DNA of 64,000 bases. It comes from Durusdinium trenchii (lineage: Eukaryota > Sar > Dinophyceae > Suessiales > Symbiodiniaceae). This document shows positions 10,864 through 20,554 of the stretch, piece after piece. The notes under the pieces were generated by a model. The model ran no database searches. It had not been told where the DNA came from and was given only the letters and a program-made list of their open reading frames with translations. The DNA lies in contig CAXAMN010025306.1 in the NCBI GenBank assembly GCA_963970005.1, positions 479,799-543,798 on the forward strand, in the 5' to 3' direction. The first letter of the stretch is position 1. The number at the start of each line of letters is the position of its first letter. Both the position numbers and the translations under genes were made by a program.

Positions 10864-11320
10864 TGGCGAGGACGACCTTCTTTACCTAAGGGTTCTTTGG
10901 CATGAGATGACCGGGGGTTGCTTAGATCCGAGAGATCCCAATCAAGCAGCTTCACACGTTCCAGCAGCACTTGTGACAGACTCCAAGAACCTGTACGACA
11001 AGATCCACAGAGCGACTGTGGTGGTCAAGGGTGCAGAAAAGCGAAGTGACATTGAAGCCATTTCCTTAAGGGAAAACTTGGAGGATTGCAAAACACCTAT
11101 CCTTTGGGTACATGGCGGTGCAATGCTTTCAAATTCCTTAACCAAGCCAACCGAGAAGCAGCAAATGTTAGACTACATCATGCTGAACTTTCGGTACAAG
11201 ATAGTTTTCGATGAGTCTAGACGCTCGGAGAAGGTAAGGAAGAAGCAAGGCATGAACACCTTCGAGGACCATGGTTCGATACACTTCGGCGCACACAACA
11301 TACAAGGGTTCGAAGGATGA
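10757..11320 (+). CDS. pol: E1 RNase H, C-terminal part
   Basis: Frame 2. ETQAAIDGEDD carries the RNase H Glu, VTDSKNLYDKI an Asp, and LSNSLTKP matches the conserved end (ADALTK in relatives, here with S for A and D). It ends at 11318-11320, 63 bp before the 3' LTR. No ORF follows, unlike in E2 and E3. Confidence 0.8.
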   Translation: MYNRVESATLHQCIGDQPKSLVRKSPACAETQAAIDGEDDLLYLRVLWHEMTGGCLDPRDPNQAASHVPAALVTDSKNLYDKIHRATVVVKGAEKRSDIEAISLRENLEDCKTPILWVHGGAMLSNSLTKPTEKQQMLDYIMLNFRYKIVFDESRRSEKVRKKQGMNTFEDHGSIHFGAHNIQGFEG

Positions 11321-11382
11321 TTTTGAGTCCTCCAAATTCGATGGTTCCATTTTCTAGAATACTTTGAGTAGAATGGTGGCAG

Positions 11383-11477
11383 TGCGAATTCGGCATTCGT
11401 CGTCATTCCACCGATCGAATCTTTAGTTCAAGACCCCCCTCGGCGAGTGATCGAAACATGCGTTGATCCGCTTTTCA
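11383..11477 (+). repeat. 3' LTR of E1 (95 bp)
   Basis: Same ends as the 5' copy and followed by CCATA, the target duplication, which then runs into a (TA)n tract at 11481-11495. Confidence 0.93.
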
Positions 11478-11570
11478 CCATATATATATATATATTTACT
11501 TGGCTCCCTTCTGCTCAGCTTGTGCTTCCTTCCCCCCGTAAAGAAGGCTAAGAAGGCTTCAAAAAAGGGA

Positions 11571-11622
11571 AGGCCACAGCCTTGGGCAGCCTTGGGTAGC
11601 CTTGGTTAGCCTTGGCCTGAGA
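11571..11622 (+). repeat. Short tandem repeat AGCCTTGG(G/T)(T/C)
   Basis: Four to five imperfect copies of a 10-11-bp unit: CAGCCTTGGG, CAGCCTTGGG, TAGCCTTGG, TTAGCCTTGG. Confidence 0.6.
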
Positions 11623-11729
11623 TGCCCACCGTCTTCGCATTGGTTCCATGAAGGTGTCCTTTCACAGCCCACTCGTATACTCATAGACAACATCTGTGGA
11701 TGACCAATCCAACCAGTATCCAATGAGTA

Positions 11730-12215
11730 TCACCTTCTGCTGTGCTTTGACACAAGTTGCAAGGACTTCACTTGAGCAGCCTCAACTTGAGCAGCAATAC
11801 CAGCTTCGACTGCAACTCGCATCTCCTCCTTAAAAGTGCTTGTGCGGATGTTCCCTCGCACGAGATCCATTTCTTTGGGCTGCACTTCAGCAGCTTGATT
11901 AATTGCATTCAAGGGTCTGCAATGCCACGTTCATCATACATTTTCATGTCCTCAAACAGCAAACGAGTATCCTTCACATGTTGGGCTACCACGTGCACAA
12001 ACAAATCATGAACACGTCATGTGGGCTTGGGGGCTGCGGGGGACCGTCATGCGACGAACAAATCCGAGTCCTCACGCGCGTCATCCTGTGCCTTGACCCA
12101 ATCACAGTCCTGTCAGACGTTTATACAATGCGTCAAGAATCCCCTGCATGTTGGATGTCCTCTTTCTGTTCCACAGGCATGGTCTCATAGATTGCTTTGT
12201 ACCTAGGTGTGAACT
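11730..12215 (-). CDS. Possible decayed or spliced exons
   Basis: Three minus-strand pieces look like protein: FTPRYKAIYETMPVEQKED (about 12215-12136), DTRLLFEDMKMYDERGIA (about 11980-11911) and NAINQAAEVQPKEMDLVRG (11909-11730, helical and Ala/Glu-rich). They are in different frames and no splice sites between the last two are convincing. Function unknown. Confidence 0.3.
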
Positions 12216-13240
12216 GAATCAACGATGACACGCAACCTCAACTCTTGCGCTTCGCTTAGAAGCAGACGTCTGAATGGCCTGCTTTTCCAAAGGCTCCACA
12301 ACATCATTCTCGAACTTCCTCAGCTGGATAGCCTATGCAAAAAGTTAACAAACTGTATACGATTCTGTAAACAGAGTATGATGCTTACATCTTCTTTTCA
12401 TGACCCGCCACGCAAGTCTATGAAACATAGACATTCTACCTGATTCGCGTAAAGCGCATTGCATGGGCAGCTGAAGATTGTGAAAAGCCCTAACCCCCCC
12501 TGCCCACCATCTCTTCTAGTTTATCTGGCAAGCTTCTCCCCTGTTCCTGGCCCGCGCTGCATGAGCTCCTGAAAGGCAAAACTTGTTGATCTGTTGGCAA
12601 GGTGGAAAGGTGCACGAATCCATATCTACCCACAGGGAGGGTGCCTTCACCTGGAACCTGAGTGTCTCAAATTCAAAACATTGCTTCACAAAACCACTAG
12701 GACCTTGGTTGCCTCACTTTCAGAAAAGCTGTTGCACAAAGTGACTGAAAATCATGAGGCACGCAAGCTCCTCTCGAAGAAGGTCCATGTCAATCTCCAA
12801 TGAAGCTCCAGCTTTCGCAAAAGACATGCCTAGATTGGGTAGTCAAACGGTCTTGATCAACTGAACAGTGAGATGACACATCAGCCATCATCACCCGTCG
12901 CCTGCTTGCCATCACCACTCAAACGGACCAAATGATTCATTTGGAAAAAAACAAAACTCCCCGTCATAAGCTGAGCATGAATCTAGCAGTCACCAAACCA
13001 AGTGAGGTCAAGCCCATTGATGATACTTAGACTGTGTAAGCACTCCTTCGGTATTCATCCTTTAATTGCAATCGTCACATCCCACTGTCGTCTGAGCAGA
13101 GTAGTATCTTTGGAAATCGTCGCTACTCCATCACTAACACCCCTTGGGTACAGCCCTTTGTTCTTTCATAGCGTCTTGATTGATGCCTTTTGCAAGCTGT
13201 AGAGAGTGCACTTGAGGAGACGGGGGTGGACGAAAGGTAG
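12216..13240. other. No recognisable gene
   Basis: Only short open frames without motifs. Nothing structural was noticed beyond a few short homopolymers (AACCCCCCC near 12492, GGAAAAAAAC near 12941). Confidence 0.4.
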
Positions 13241-13245
13241 CATGT

Positions 13246-13600
13246 CTGCGGCTGCTGCTGCTGCTGGTTGCTGGTTGCTGCTGGTTGCTGCTGCTGGTTG
13301 CTGGTTGCTGCTGGTTGGTTGCTGCTGCTGCTGGTTGCTAGTTGCTGCTGCTTGCTGGTTGCTGCTGCTGCTGGTTGCTAGTTGCTGCTGCTTGCTGGTT
13401 GCTGTTGCTGTTGCTGCTGCTGGTTGCTGCTGCTGGTTGCTGCTGCTGTTGCTGCTGCTGGTTGCTGCTGCTGTTGCTACTTCTTGCTGGTTGCTGCTCC
13501 TGCTGGTTGCTGCTGCTGTTTGGCTGTTGCTGTTGCTACTTCTTGCTGGTTGCTGCTGTTGCTTGAATCCTGAAGACTGCTGCTGCTGCTTTGCTTTCCC
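13246..13600 (+). repeat. Compound CTG-type repeat
   Basis: About 350 bp of GCTGCTGCT broken by GGTTGCT and GCTTGCT, forming units such as TTGCTGCTGCTGG. It is open in several frames on both strands (Leu/Ala/Cys one way, Gln/Ser/Ala the other). A second patch lies at 13684-13795. A translated product is not supported. Confidence 0.85.
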
Positions 13601-13683
13601 CCCCTCTTTCAATTTCGTCTGCGCAGCCCCCCAAAAACTGAACGAAAACGAAGGGTTGTGGAGGCCAAACTTGTGTGAGCTTT

Positions 13684-13795
13684 GGTGTTGCTGCTGCCAC
13701 TGGTGCCACTGCCGCTGCTTTCTGCTTTGCTGTGCTGCTACTGCTGCTGCTGCTGCATTGCTGGTTTGCTGCTGCTGCTGGCTGCTTGTTTCTGC
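13684..13795 (+). repeat. Second CTG-type repeat patch
   Basis: Imperfect TGCTGCTGC runs 80 bp beyond the first array, separated by unique sequence. Confidence 0.8.
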
Positions 13796-13839
13796 TCAGA
13801 TCACTACCAAATTCTCCGCGACGCAGGGCGGAGTCGAAT

Positions 13840-13858
13840 GGGGGGGGGGCCCCCCCCC
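13840..13858. repeat. G10-C9 in tandem
   Basis: Ten G followed at once by nine C, a near-perfect palindrome made of homopolymers. It could fold back on itself. Such runs are error-prone in assemblies. Confidence 0.8.
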
Positions 13859-13942
13859 GACATTTAAAACCAACTCTTAAACGACCGAAATCATGGACAG
13901 GAGCTCGTGACCACCCCCAATACATTGCTAAAGCAAGGCAAC

Positions 13943-13973
13943 TCAGGTAGCGTAACCGCTACCTTTCGTGAAA
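13943..13973 (+). repeat. Hairpin followed by CCTTTCGTGA
   Basis: GGTAGCG TAAC CGCTACC makes a 7-bp stem, and CTTTCGTGA follows. Related copies with other stems lie near 47455, 47693 and 47977. Confidence 0.5.
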
Positions 13974-14478
13974 AGCAGGTCCAGGAGGTTTCAAGTGTAA
14001 CATTGTGTCGCCTGGACCTTTGCGTATTCAAGTTTCAACTAGGCCTTTGCGTCTTCGTGGCATTGGCCTGATCGGACCAAAGCCTGGCCGGGAATGATTT
14101 CTGCTTCTGTCTGCATGAACCAAACAGGGCATTCCACTGATGAGGACAGGTACGTTGGCGAGCTTTGCAAAGCACACTTCCTGGGATGCGGAATGGTTAA
14201 AATATTATCTAAACTAGTTGCAAGATGTCGCAAGGAAGAGCGTTAAAGTATGTGGAACTCTTGCCCTGGGCGTCTAAGCATCCAAATCCAATTACAGTAA
14301 GTGAAAAATGCTGCGGTCCAGGGGCTGTCAAACACCAAGTCCTGGCCATTGGTGTGTGGTCCTGCGATCAGCGGCAGAACCCGGTGAGTCGTCACAAGCG
14401 CTGAACAGTCACAGCTGCAGTCCCGATCCATGGCGACCAGCAGCTTCGTTTTTTGGCGACTGGCGGTCACTGAGGTCT

Positions 14479-14583
14479 ATAGCGATGCCAGGAGCCCCTA
14501 GTAGCGTCCTTGCTCCTAGTAGCGATGCCAGGAGCCCCTAATAGCTTCTTGCTCCTAGTAGTAAGGCCAGGAGCCCCTGGTGG
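14479..14583 (-). repeat. CTACTAG-type dispersed repeat
   Basis: Three imperfect copies of a sentence-like unit reading, on the minus strand, CTACTAGGAGCAAGGACG then CTACTAGGGGCTCCTGGC. The same words recur at least nine times in the window. Confidence 0.75.
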
Positions 14584-14589
14584 TTTGCA

Positions 14590-14870
14590 TTCTGGACATC
14601 ATGAAGTTGAAATTGCATCAATTTGCACGCTAAGCTATGCCTGAGGGACCTCATTTGCTTGAGGACAAAGTCAAATTTGTCGGTCTCGCAGCGGGGATGC
14701 TTTTGGGGAAATGTCCGCACTTGGTCCTGAGCGGCCAACTTATGGGAGGTTGCGCCGGCACGATCACTCCACACAAAAAAACTTGGATATCCGAACAATG
14801 CAGAATGCATCCACAAAGTATCGCCTGCACAACAGACACATTCCTCCACTGCAGCAGAGAAGGTGGGAAG
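14590..14870 (-). CDS. Possible exon
   Basis: An open minus-strand frame beside E2 with protein-like composition (AAVEECVCCAGDTLWMHS and GYPSFFVWSDRAGATS). No family recognised and no splice sites fixed. Confidence 0.25.
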
Positions 14871-14892
14871 CCGGGGACTATATATATACATA

Positions 14893-14993
14893 TCATTTTG
14901 TCCACCCGTGACATGTCGTGACCCCGGAGGGACCTTCGACTTGAGGAAAGAAGAGCCTGCTCGGCGCCCCGCGGTTGGGGCGGACACTCCGCA
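14893..14993 (+). repeat. 5' LTR of E2 (101 bp)
   Basis: Starts TCATTTTGTCCACC and ends CACTCCGCA. It includes ACCCGTGACATGTC (14904-14917), which recurs at 15044-15057 across the gag start codon. Confidence 0.88.
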
Positions 14994-14995
14994 AT

Positions 14996-15014
14996 TGGCA
15001 TTCGGAGCCATGGC
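14996..15014 (+). promoter_or_regulatory. Probable primer binding site of E2
   Basis: TGGCATTCGGAGCCATGG begins two bases after the LTR. It shares TGGC and CGGAGCC with the E1 site. The tRNA is not identified. Confidence 0.4.
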
Positions 15015-15052
15015 TTGTTGGTGATCCTGCGGTCAGGATCCACACCCGTGAC

Positions 15053-16102
15053 ATGTCTGCTGCGGCCTCGGAGGCCGCCCCTTTGCGCTTCTCTGGAGAG
15101 AATGAGGATGGAAGAGAATACAAGAGATGGAAGACTTGGGTAAAGAATAAGCTCTTGACCCTGGACAAGTTACCTGAAACTGCCTATATATACACGTTGT
15201 TGGCTGGCAAGGCCTTGGAGGCCGTTGAACACCTGGATCCGGGCGACTATCAGAAGAAAGATGGCGACCAGGTCCTGTGGTCGTTGCTGGACAAAAGGTT
15301 TCCTCAGCTGGAAGTGGTCGATGAGCTTGGTGAAATCCTGGGCGAGGTTTTCAATCTTCGCTCCCAGGAGGGGGAAACGATGAAACAATGGGCTGCCAGA
15401 GCATCGGAGTTGTTCGACCGATGCCACAGGAAAACAGGAGTTCAGTTTCCTGACGAAGCCAGAGGCTGGCTTTTGTTGCACAGGGCCAACCTCAGCGAGG
15501 AGCAGAAGGCCGTGGTCATTTCGCGTGCCCGTGGAGATCTCAAACGAGAATCCATTGCAGCAGCTCTCCGATCATGCTACCCCGACCTTGTTGTTGGAAA
15601 ACGGCGAACAGCCGTTGCATTGGCGGAAGAGACCATTGACGATCCAACCGAGCCCCACGATGCCTGGGAAGAAGATTTTTCAGACGTGGAGCACCTGCTG
15701 GAAGAACATCAATCGTCCGCTGATTGGGCCGCTGACACGGAGGCCTACAATGAAGCTGAGGTAGCAGAAGTGTTGGCTGCCACATGGAAAGAGCGTCGAC
15801 AAGAGCTCAACCGTCTCCAAAAGACAAGACAATTCCAGAAGTCCAAGGACGTGAAGAGAGCATTTCGTGTGGAAGTGGAAGAGATGAAGCGACACACTAC
15901 CTGCAACCGCTGTGGCCGTCGAGGTCATTGGGCCCGTGAGTGTCGAGCCAAAGACACTCGCAAAGGCAGCAGCAAGGGATCCGACAAATCAGGAGCTTCT
16001 CAACCTTCAGGTGCTGCAGTTGTGGAAGAGCTGGATTTCATTGCAGCGATCATGAATCGCCCGACCTTGTTGGAGCAAGCACGTATGCGGGGCTGCTGGT
16101 GA
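15053..16102 (+). CDS. gag: E2 Gag with zinc knuckle
   Basis: Start chosen at the ATG at 15053 (MSAAASEAAPLRFSGE), where relatives start; the frame is open 78 bp further up but that part is leader. 349 codons. Capsid-like helices with EYKRWKTWVKNKL and FNLRSQEGETMKQW, then near the end CNRCGRRGHWAREC, a perfect CX2CX4HX4C knuckle for RNA binding, at about residues 281-294. The frame ends at 16102; the protease follows in frame 3. Confidence 0.88.
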   Translation: MSAAASEAAPLRFSGENEDGREYKRWKTWVKNKLLTLDKLPETAYIYTLLAGKALEAVEHLDPGDYQKKDGDQVLWSLLDKRFPQLEVVDELGEILGEVFNLRSQEGETMKQWAARASELFDRCHRKTGVQFPDEARGWLLLHRANLSEEQKAVVISRARGDLKRESIAAALRSCYPDLVVGKRRTAVALAEETIDDPTEPHDAWEEDFSDVEHLLEEHQSSADWAADTEAYNEAEVAEVLAATWKERRQELNRLQKTRQFQKSKDVKRAFRVEVEEMKRHTTCNRCGRRGHWARECRAKDTRKGSSKGSDKSGASQPSGAAVVEELDFIAAIMNRPTLLEQARMRGCW

Positions 16103-16382
16103 GTGGACCCCTGACGAGGTCATGCTGGTTTCCTCACCAGGATTTGGTGTGTTGGATTCGGGCTGTGGTAGGACAGTTGTTGGGGCTTCAACTTTACAGA
16201 GCTTTGAAAAGCTGTGGTCTCAGCGTGGCTGGACAGTGCCCTCCAAGATTTCCGAGGTGCACCAGTTCAAGTTCGGAAATGGTGATGTGGAGACCTCCCA
16301 CTATTCCGTCCAGATGCCCGTCATCCTGGCTAATCGCCGAGGGGTGATCAGAGCTGCAAAGGTGACGCTCCTCTTCTGGTGA
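16090..16382 (+). CDS. pr: E2 aspartic protease
   Basis: Frame 3. FGVLDSGCGRTVVG near 16144 is the catalytic D-S-G motif of retropepsins. FKFGNGDVETSHY follows. The frame must join Gag by a shift near 16090 and the next frame by a shift near 16379 (LLVSRSALKSLGASLDF). Confidence 0.75.
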
Positions 16383-18106
16383 GTCGCAGTGCCTTGAAGT
16401 CCCTTGGCGCCTCACTGGATTTTCAAAAGGACTGTCTCAATGTTTTTGGTCAATCTGTTCCACTCAAGACCAATGGAGCAGGACAGTATGTGGTTGATTT
16501 GCTTTCCCCCAAAGAAACTATAGCAGCTGATTTCACGGAAGTCATGATACTTGAGCCTCATCCTCATCCAGCGAACCTGTCACCGGAAGCACCCGAAGCA
16601 GACACACCTGTGACTCTCGAGCCATCTGCATCACCTGCGGCGGATGAGAAGCCGCTAGCTGTTTGGACTCAGGAGAACAGTGATGTGATGGCAACTCCGT
16701 GGTTATCTCGTTCAGGGCCTGCATGGAAACAAGTGGTTCGTAGGAAAGTGGTTGATTGTGAAACCAATCAAGTTCTTGACGACTCCCCAATCATTCCAGG
16801 GAACCCTCAACATCGCACCATCGTCCGCCTTCCTCGAAGAGTTGCTCATGTTCGGACCGAATTTTCCTTTTTGGGTGAAACCATGTCCGTGTCCAATGAG
16901 TGGCAACCGACGGAGAGAGAGAGTCGACAGTTGGAAAGTCAAATCAAAACTTGTTTGGCCGTGCAGCACCCTCAAGATCGCTGTCTTGTGATGGAAGTGT
17001 TTTCACCTCCTCGTTTTTCGATTGAAGCAGAGAAACATCACTTCCGAGCTAGGTCGTATGATCTTAAGAACGGTTGGGATTTTCGCCTGACTCAACACAG
17101 GAGAAAGGTGGAAGATGATCTCATCAACGACACGCCGTCGTTGCTCATTCTGTGCCCTCCGTGTACTCATGAAGGTGGTTGGTTCTGGTTGAATAGTCAG
17201 AAATGGGATCCTCACACAGTGCTGCGCATTAAGGCACAGAGCCGAAGCTTTATTCGATGGTGTTGCAAACTGTTCCGAATAGGTGTACAGTTGGGATGTA
17301 GGGTGGTGTTTGAGCATCCGACAGGGGCAAGAACCTGGCATTACCCTGAGGTAGAAGGACTCTGCCGACGTTTTCACACAGTGAAGCTTCACATGTGCAG
17401 GTATGGTCTTCGATTGCCTGAGAGTGATCGGTACATCCGTAAGAGCACCCGTCTGTTGGTTTCTCATGAAGACATGTCCAGCCTGGGTCTCACATGTGAC
17501 CACACTGGAACGCATCAGTGTCATGATGTGATCGCCGGTAGTGCACCTGGTGTTCCTCGTATCAGTACTTTTGCTGGTGCCTACCCCGTGAAGTTTGTTC
17601 AAGCGGTGTTGAATATGATACCTCAGTTTAAGCTAGATCGATCCAAGGCCACCTCGTCATGTGAATGCATCGCTCATGTAGAAGTCATCAATGAAGTCCC
17701 CGATGCGTCATGGACAGAGATCCTAGCCGCTGGACAGGTCCGAGACCGCTCTGACAGTGATCTGATTCCGGTTTTGGATAAGCTTCATAGGAACTTAGGT
17801 CATCCACCGAATCACGATCTAGTCAGGATTCTTCGCCATGGACAGGCCAGTGAGCAAGCAATACGTTTGGCTAAGGAATTCTCGTGTGATTTGCGCCGGA
17901 GTCAGCTCAAACCAAAGGTGCCTCTGCCGGCGCAACCTCATCGGATCACAGAGTTCAATAGTCAAGTCGGTCTCGATGTGAAGCACTTAAAGGGTTGGTT
18001 ACCTAACCAAAAGGTGAAGGCATTAAACATTGTCGATACTGCTAGCAGTTTTCAACGGGTGATTATCATATTCCTTTCTTTGAAACAGAAACTGCAAGTG
18101 TTTTGA
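16379..18106 (+). CDS. pol: E2 methyltransferase-like domain and integrase N-terminus
   Basis: Frame 2, 575 codons. It starts with the protease C-terminus (KSLGASLDFQKD). About 16985-17610 is the methyltransferase-like domain: LVMEVFSPPRFS, LLILCPPCTHEGGW (PPC as in C5 methyltransferases), VVFEHPTGARTW, then a Cys/His tail (CDHTGTHQCHDVIAG). About 17780-17900 is the integrase zinc region (HRNLGHPPNH, FSCDLRR with one C lost). VGLDVKHL has the first catalytic Asp. Confidence 0.7.
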   Translation: MSRSALKSLGASLDFQKDCLNVFGQSVPLKTNGAGQYVVDLLSPKETIAADFTEVMILEPHPHPANLSPEAPEADTPVTLEPSASPAADEKPLAVWTQENSDVMATPWLSRSGPAWKQVVRRKVVDCETNQVLDDSPIIPGNPQHRTIVRLPRRVAHVRTEFSFLGETMSVSNEWQPTERESRQLESQIKTCLAVQHPQDRCLVMEVFSPPRFSIEAEKHHFRARSYDLKNGWDFRLTQHRRKVEDDLINDTPSLLILCPPCTHEGGWFWLNSQKWDPHTVLRIKAQSRSFIRWCCKLFRIGVQLGCRVVFEHPTGARTWHYPEVEGLCRRFHTVKLHMCRYGLRLPESDRYIRKSTRLLVSHEDMSSLGLTCDHTGTHQCHDVIAGSAPGVPRISTFAGAYPVKFVQAVLNMIPQFKLDRSKATSSCECIAHVEVINEVPDASWTEILAAGQVRDRSDSDLIPVLDKLHRNLGHPPNHDLVRILRHGQASEQAIRLAKEFSCDLRRSQLKPKVPLPAQPHRITEFNSQVGLDVKHLKGWLPNQKVKALNIVDTASSFQRVIIIFLSLKQKLQVF

Positions 18107-18621
18107 GGAAGTTGTTCACAGACAGTTGGATTTCGTGGGCTGGTGTTCCCAAAGAGATCGTTTTGGACCCTGCCAGAACAAACCTGGGAGATCCGATGGT
18201 AGTGCCTGCCGAGCTGGACGGTGTCCAGATCCGTCCGATTGCTGCTGGAGCACACTGGCAATTGGGGAAGTGTGAAACTCATGGAGGCTGGTTCAACCGC
18301 GTTCTAGAAAAGTTGATTGAAGAATTTTCTCCATCATCCAAAGAGGAATGGTTAGAATGTGTAGTGCATGCACACATCAAGAACCAACAGCTGCAGGTAC
18401 ATGGTTTTTCACCATACCAACTCGTATTCGGTCGCAATCCACATATTCCTCAGGACTTGCTGAACGAACCTCTCCAGGTAATCTCAGCAACAGCTTCCCT
18501 GACAGAAGCATCAATTGCCAGAGCCTGCCCGTACAGCATTGGTTCAGATGCAAGACGATCGAGCCCTGCAGGTGGCTCTGTTGGCACGTCCCCGAGTGGA
18601 AATGACTTTCAATCCGGGTGA
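18094..18621 (+). CDS. pol: E2 integrase core, second half
   Basis: Frame 1. IVLDPARTNLG gives the second Asp and HWQLGKCETHGGWF the Glu, 35 residues apart. SPYQLVFGRNPH is the conserved end of the core. The frame is lost near 18540 and continues in frame 2. Confidence 0.8.
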   Translation, partial: ASVLRKLFTDSWISWAGVPKEIVLDPARTNLGDPMVVPAELDGVQIRPIAAGAHWQLGKCETHGGWFNRVLEKLIEEFSPSSKEEWLECVVHAHIKNQQLQVHGFSPYQLVFGRNPHIPQDLLNEPLQVISATASLTEASIARACPYSIGSDARRSSPAGGSVGTSPSGNDFQSG

Positions 18622-19954
18622 TATGGTAGCCTATTGGCGAAACCAAAAGTGGGTTCAGGGTCAGCTCCAACAAGGGGGTCAGTGGTATGGAGTCGCCATC
18701 GTTCTCGGTCGAGTAGGTCGCAATGTCGTCATCATTCATCGACGACAAGTGCTGAGATGCGCTCCAGAGCAACTCCGTCTGGCTACTAATGAGGAGAAAA
18801 CCCTGCTGGCATCGCCTCAAGCTGAATTGTTAGGTATCAAGGATCTGATTGATAGTGGTAACCTCCGAAGTAAACAGTACATAGACCTGTTGCCCCAATC
18901 TTATCCCCCACAAGAAGGACCAGTCGAGCCAGCTGTCGATAGTCATACCGAGCCGGAGTCAAGCACTGTGGTAGCGCCGCCTCAAGTGAATGCACCACTC
19001 GTGCCTGAGCCAAAGTCCACTTCAGCTGTGCCAGAAGACTCTCAAGAAGAGCAAGTGCAGGGTGATCAAGAAATGACAGAGATAAAATCTCCGACACCAG
19101 CAGAGGAGACTTCTGACACTCCAAGTTCCGCCGAAACTTCGGCGCCGTCGTCCTACGGTCCCATTCGCCGCCGAATCGAAGGGAAGGATGGACCAATGGC
19201 ACTGTGGCGGCCTCCTGCCTTGAAGCAAACAGATTTTGTTGACATCATGAAAGAGATAGTACCCCAACTTGTTGAAGATGCATGTATGTCACAAAACAAA
19301 AGACCGGCATCTCCGTCCGCCGATGAACCAGTGTCGTCGAGGCCTCGTATGGCAGAAGTGTTGAGTGTTGAAGATGTTGATTTCCTCCTCCAAGCACAAA
19401 GTGTGTCGTGGGATTGCCGGATGGCAGAATATCTCAAAAAGAAAATGAGCAAGGAACTGCACCACAGCAACAATCCTCCCGACATTCAGGAAAAGGTCCA
19501 ACTAGGCAAACGTGTGGAATGGGAAACGATTCTGTCCAAGCCCAACTCGGTCAAGATCCACTATGGAGCAAAAGCCGATCGCATTCGAAAAGAGGAAGAC
19601 CATCGTTTCATAGGGAGTAGGTTCGTGTTGACTCGAAAGCCGCTCGAAGAAGGTATGGATTTGGACCCAAATGACAGCACCACATTCACGGTAAAGGGCA
19701 GGTGGCGTCTACAGGGGCACTTGGACCCAGATTTGTCTCAGAAGGCCGAACAGGGCCTGTTGAAGTCCCCTACCCTAAGTCAACTAGGCCGGATGTGTTT
19801 GTTTCAGACGATTGCATCAAAGGGCTGGGTACTTCAGTTAGGCGATATAAAAGGCGCGTTCCTAGAGGCAGGTCCACTGAACGATGCATTTCGCCCACTC
19901 TACGCACACGCCAACCACCTGGTGGCATCCCCGGCCTTCCTGAATCAGCAGTGA
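18515..19954 (+). CDS. pol: E2 integrase C-terminus, linker and RT start
   Basis: Frame 2. NPGDMVAYWRNQ and VIIHRRQVLRCAPEQLR are the integrase C-terminal fold. A Pro/Glu/Ser-rich linker follows. RT begins about 19520 with LGKRVEWETILS, and GDIKGAFLEAG holds a catalytic Asp. The frame goes astray near 19870. Confidence 0.8.
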   Translation: MPEPARTALVQMQDDRALQVALLARPRVEMTFNPGDMVAYWRNQKWVQGQLQQGGQWYGVAIVLGRVGRNVVIIHRRQVLRCAPEQLRLATNEEKTLLASPQAELLGIKDLIDSGNLRSKQYIDLLPQSYPPQEGPVEPAVDSHTEPESSTVVAPPQVNAPLVPEPKSTSAVPEDSQEEQVQGDQEMTEIKSPTPAEETSDTPSSAETSAPSSYGPIRRRIEGKDGPMALWRPPALKQTDFVDIMKEIVPQLVEDACMSQNKRPASPSADEPVSSRPRMAEVLSVEDVDFLLQAQSVSWDCRMAEYLKKKMSKELHHSNNPPDIQEKVQLGKRVEWETILSKPNSVKIHYGAKADRIRKEEDHRFIGSRFVLTRKPLEEGMDLDPNDSTTFTVKGRWRLQGHLDPDLSQKAEQGLLKSPTLSQLGRMCLFQTIASKGWVLQLGDIKGAFLEAGPLNDAFRPLYAHANHLVASPAFLNQQ

Positions 19955-20537
19955 TAGAAGTGCTCGGAAATATCTACGGACAGAACGACGCTCCGGCGTC
20001 CTGGTTCAAAGAATTAAGTATGTAAAGGGGTTGAACTGGTATCAGAGTGTTCTAGACCCGTGCCTGTTCACACTTCGAGATGAAGCAGGAGCCTTGGTAG
20101 GGATCATGGGCGCGCACGTGGACGATACAGCAGTAGGTGGACATGGACCGGTTTTCGAGGCCTCAATCAAGAAACTTCGTACTAGATTCCCATATAGAAA
20201 AAGGCGAATAAGTACAGGTGAGTTTTGTGGTGCCTGGTACTCCCAAACCAAAGATGGGGCAATTCGAATGGACATGAACGCTTTTGCCGACAAGATGCGA
20301 TCAATCAATGTGCCAAAGAATAGTGCACCAGGTGATCCTTTGACCGACAGTCAAGTCAAAGTGCTGCGCGCCGTGAATGGCAGTCTCGGATGGTTGTCAT
20401 CTCAGTCACGCCCGGACATCAGCGTCCAGACTAGTCTGTCCCAACAGGCCTTTCCAAAGCCGATGATCGAAGACTTTCGGATGGCGAATCAGGCGATCAG
20501 AAGAGCTAAACAGCATAGTGAGCTAGGAGTCAATTGA
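19880..20537 (+). CDS. pol: E2 reverse transcriptase, central part
   Basis: Frame 1 (VIEVLGNIYGQNDAPASWF, to 20025) then frame 3 (WYQSVLDPCLFTL, then GAHVDDTAVGG with the two RT aspartates, then LRAVNGSLGWLSSQSRPD). One more shift at about 20020 separates them. Ends TGA at 20535. Confidence 0.82.
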
Positions 20538-20554
20538 CCCAGACCAACTGACAC

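Larger units (their letters stand above)
4364..11477 (+). mobile_element. Ty1/copia-type LTR retrotransposon E1
   Basis: A complete 7,114-bp element on the plus strand. It has 95-bp LTRs with TG...CA ends and is flanked by the 5-bp duplication CCATA (4359-4363 and 11478-11482). Order inside: gag with zinc knuckle, aspartic protease, a Cys/His-rich and ExoX-C-like segment, methyltransferase-like domain, integrase, reverse transcriptase, RNase H. Integrase before RT is the copia order. The LTRs differ at 2 of 95 positions. The coding region is broken by at least seven frame changes and an in-frame TAG at 9053, so this copy is probably inactive. Confidence 0.93.

Noticed and set aside
13206-13880. 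Long Leu/Ala/Cys-rich plus-strand ORF and its Gln/Ser-rich minus-strand mirror
   Set aside because: Both arise from CTG-type repeats, which lack stops in several frames.
14899-14993. E2 LTR starting at the first TG
   Set aside because: This would leave six matching bases outside both LTR copies and lose the ACATA target duplication.
19484-19499. CCCGACATTCAGG in E2 as a hairpin copy
   Set aside because: The closing base pair and the right arm are missing, so it is only a loop-like word.
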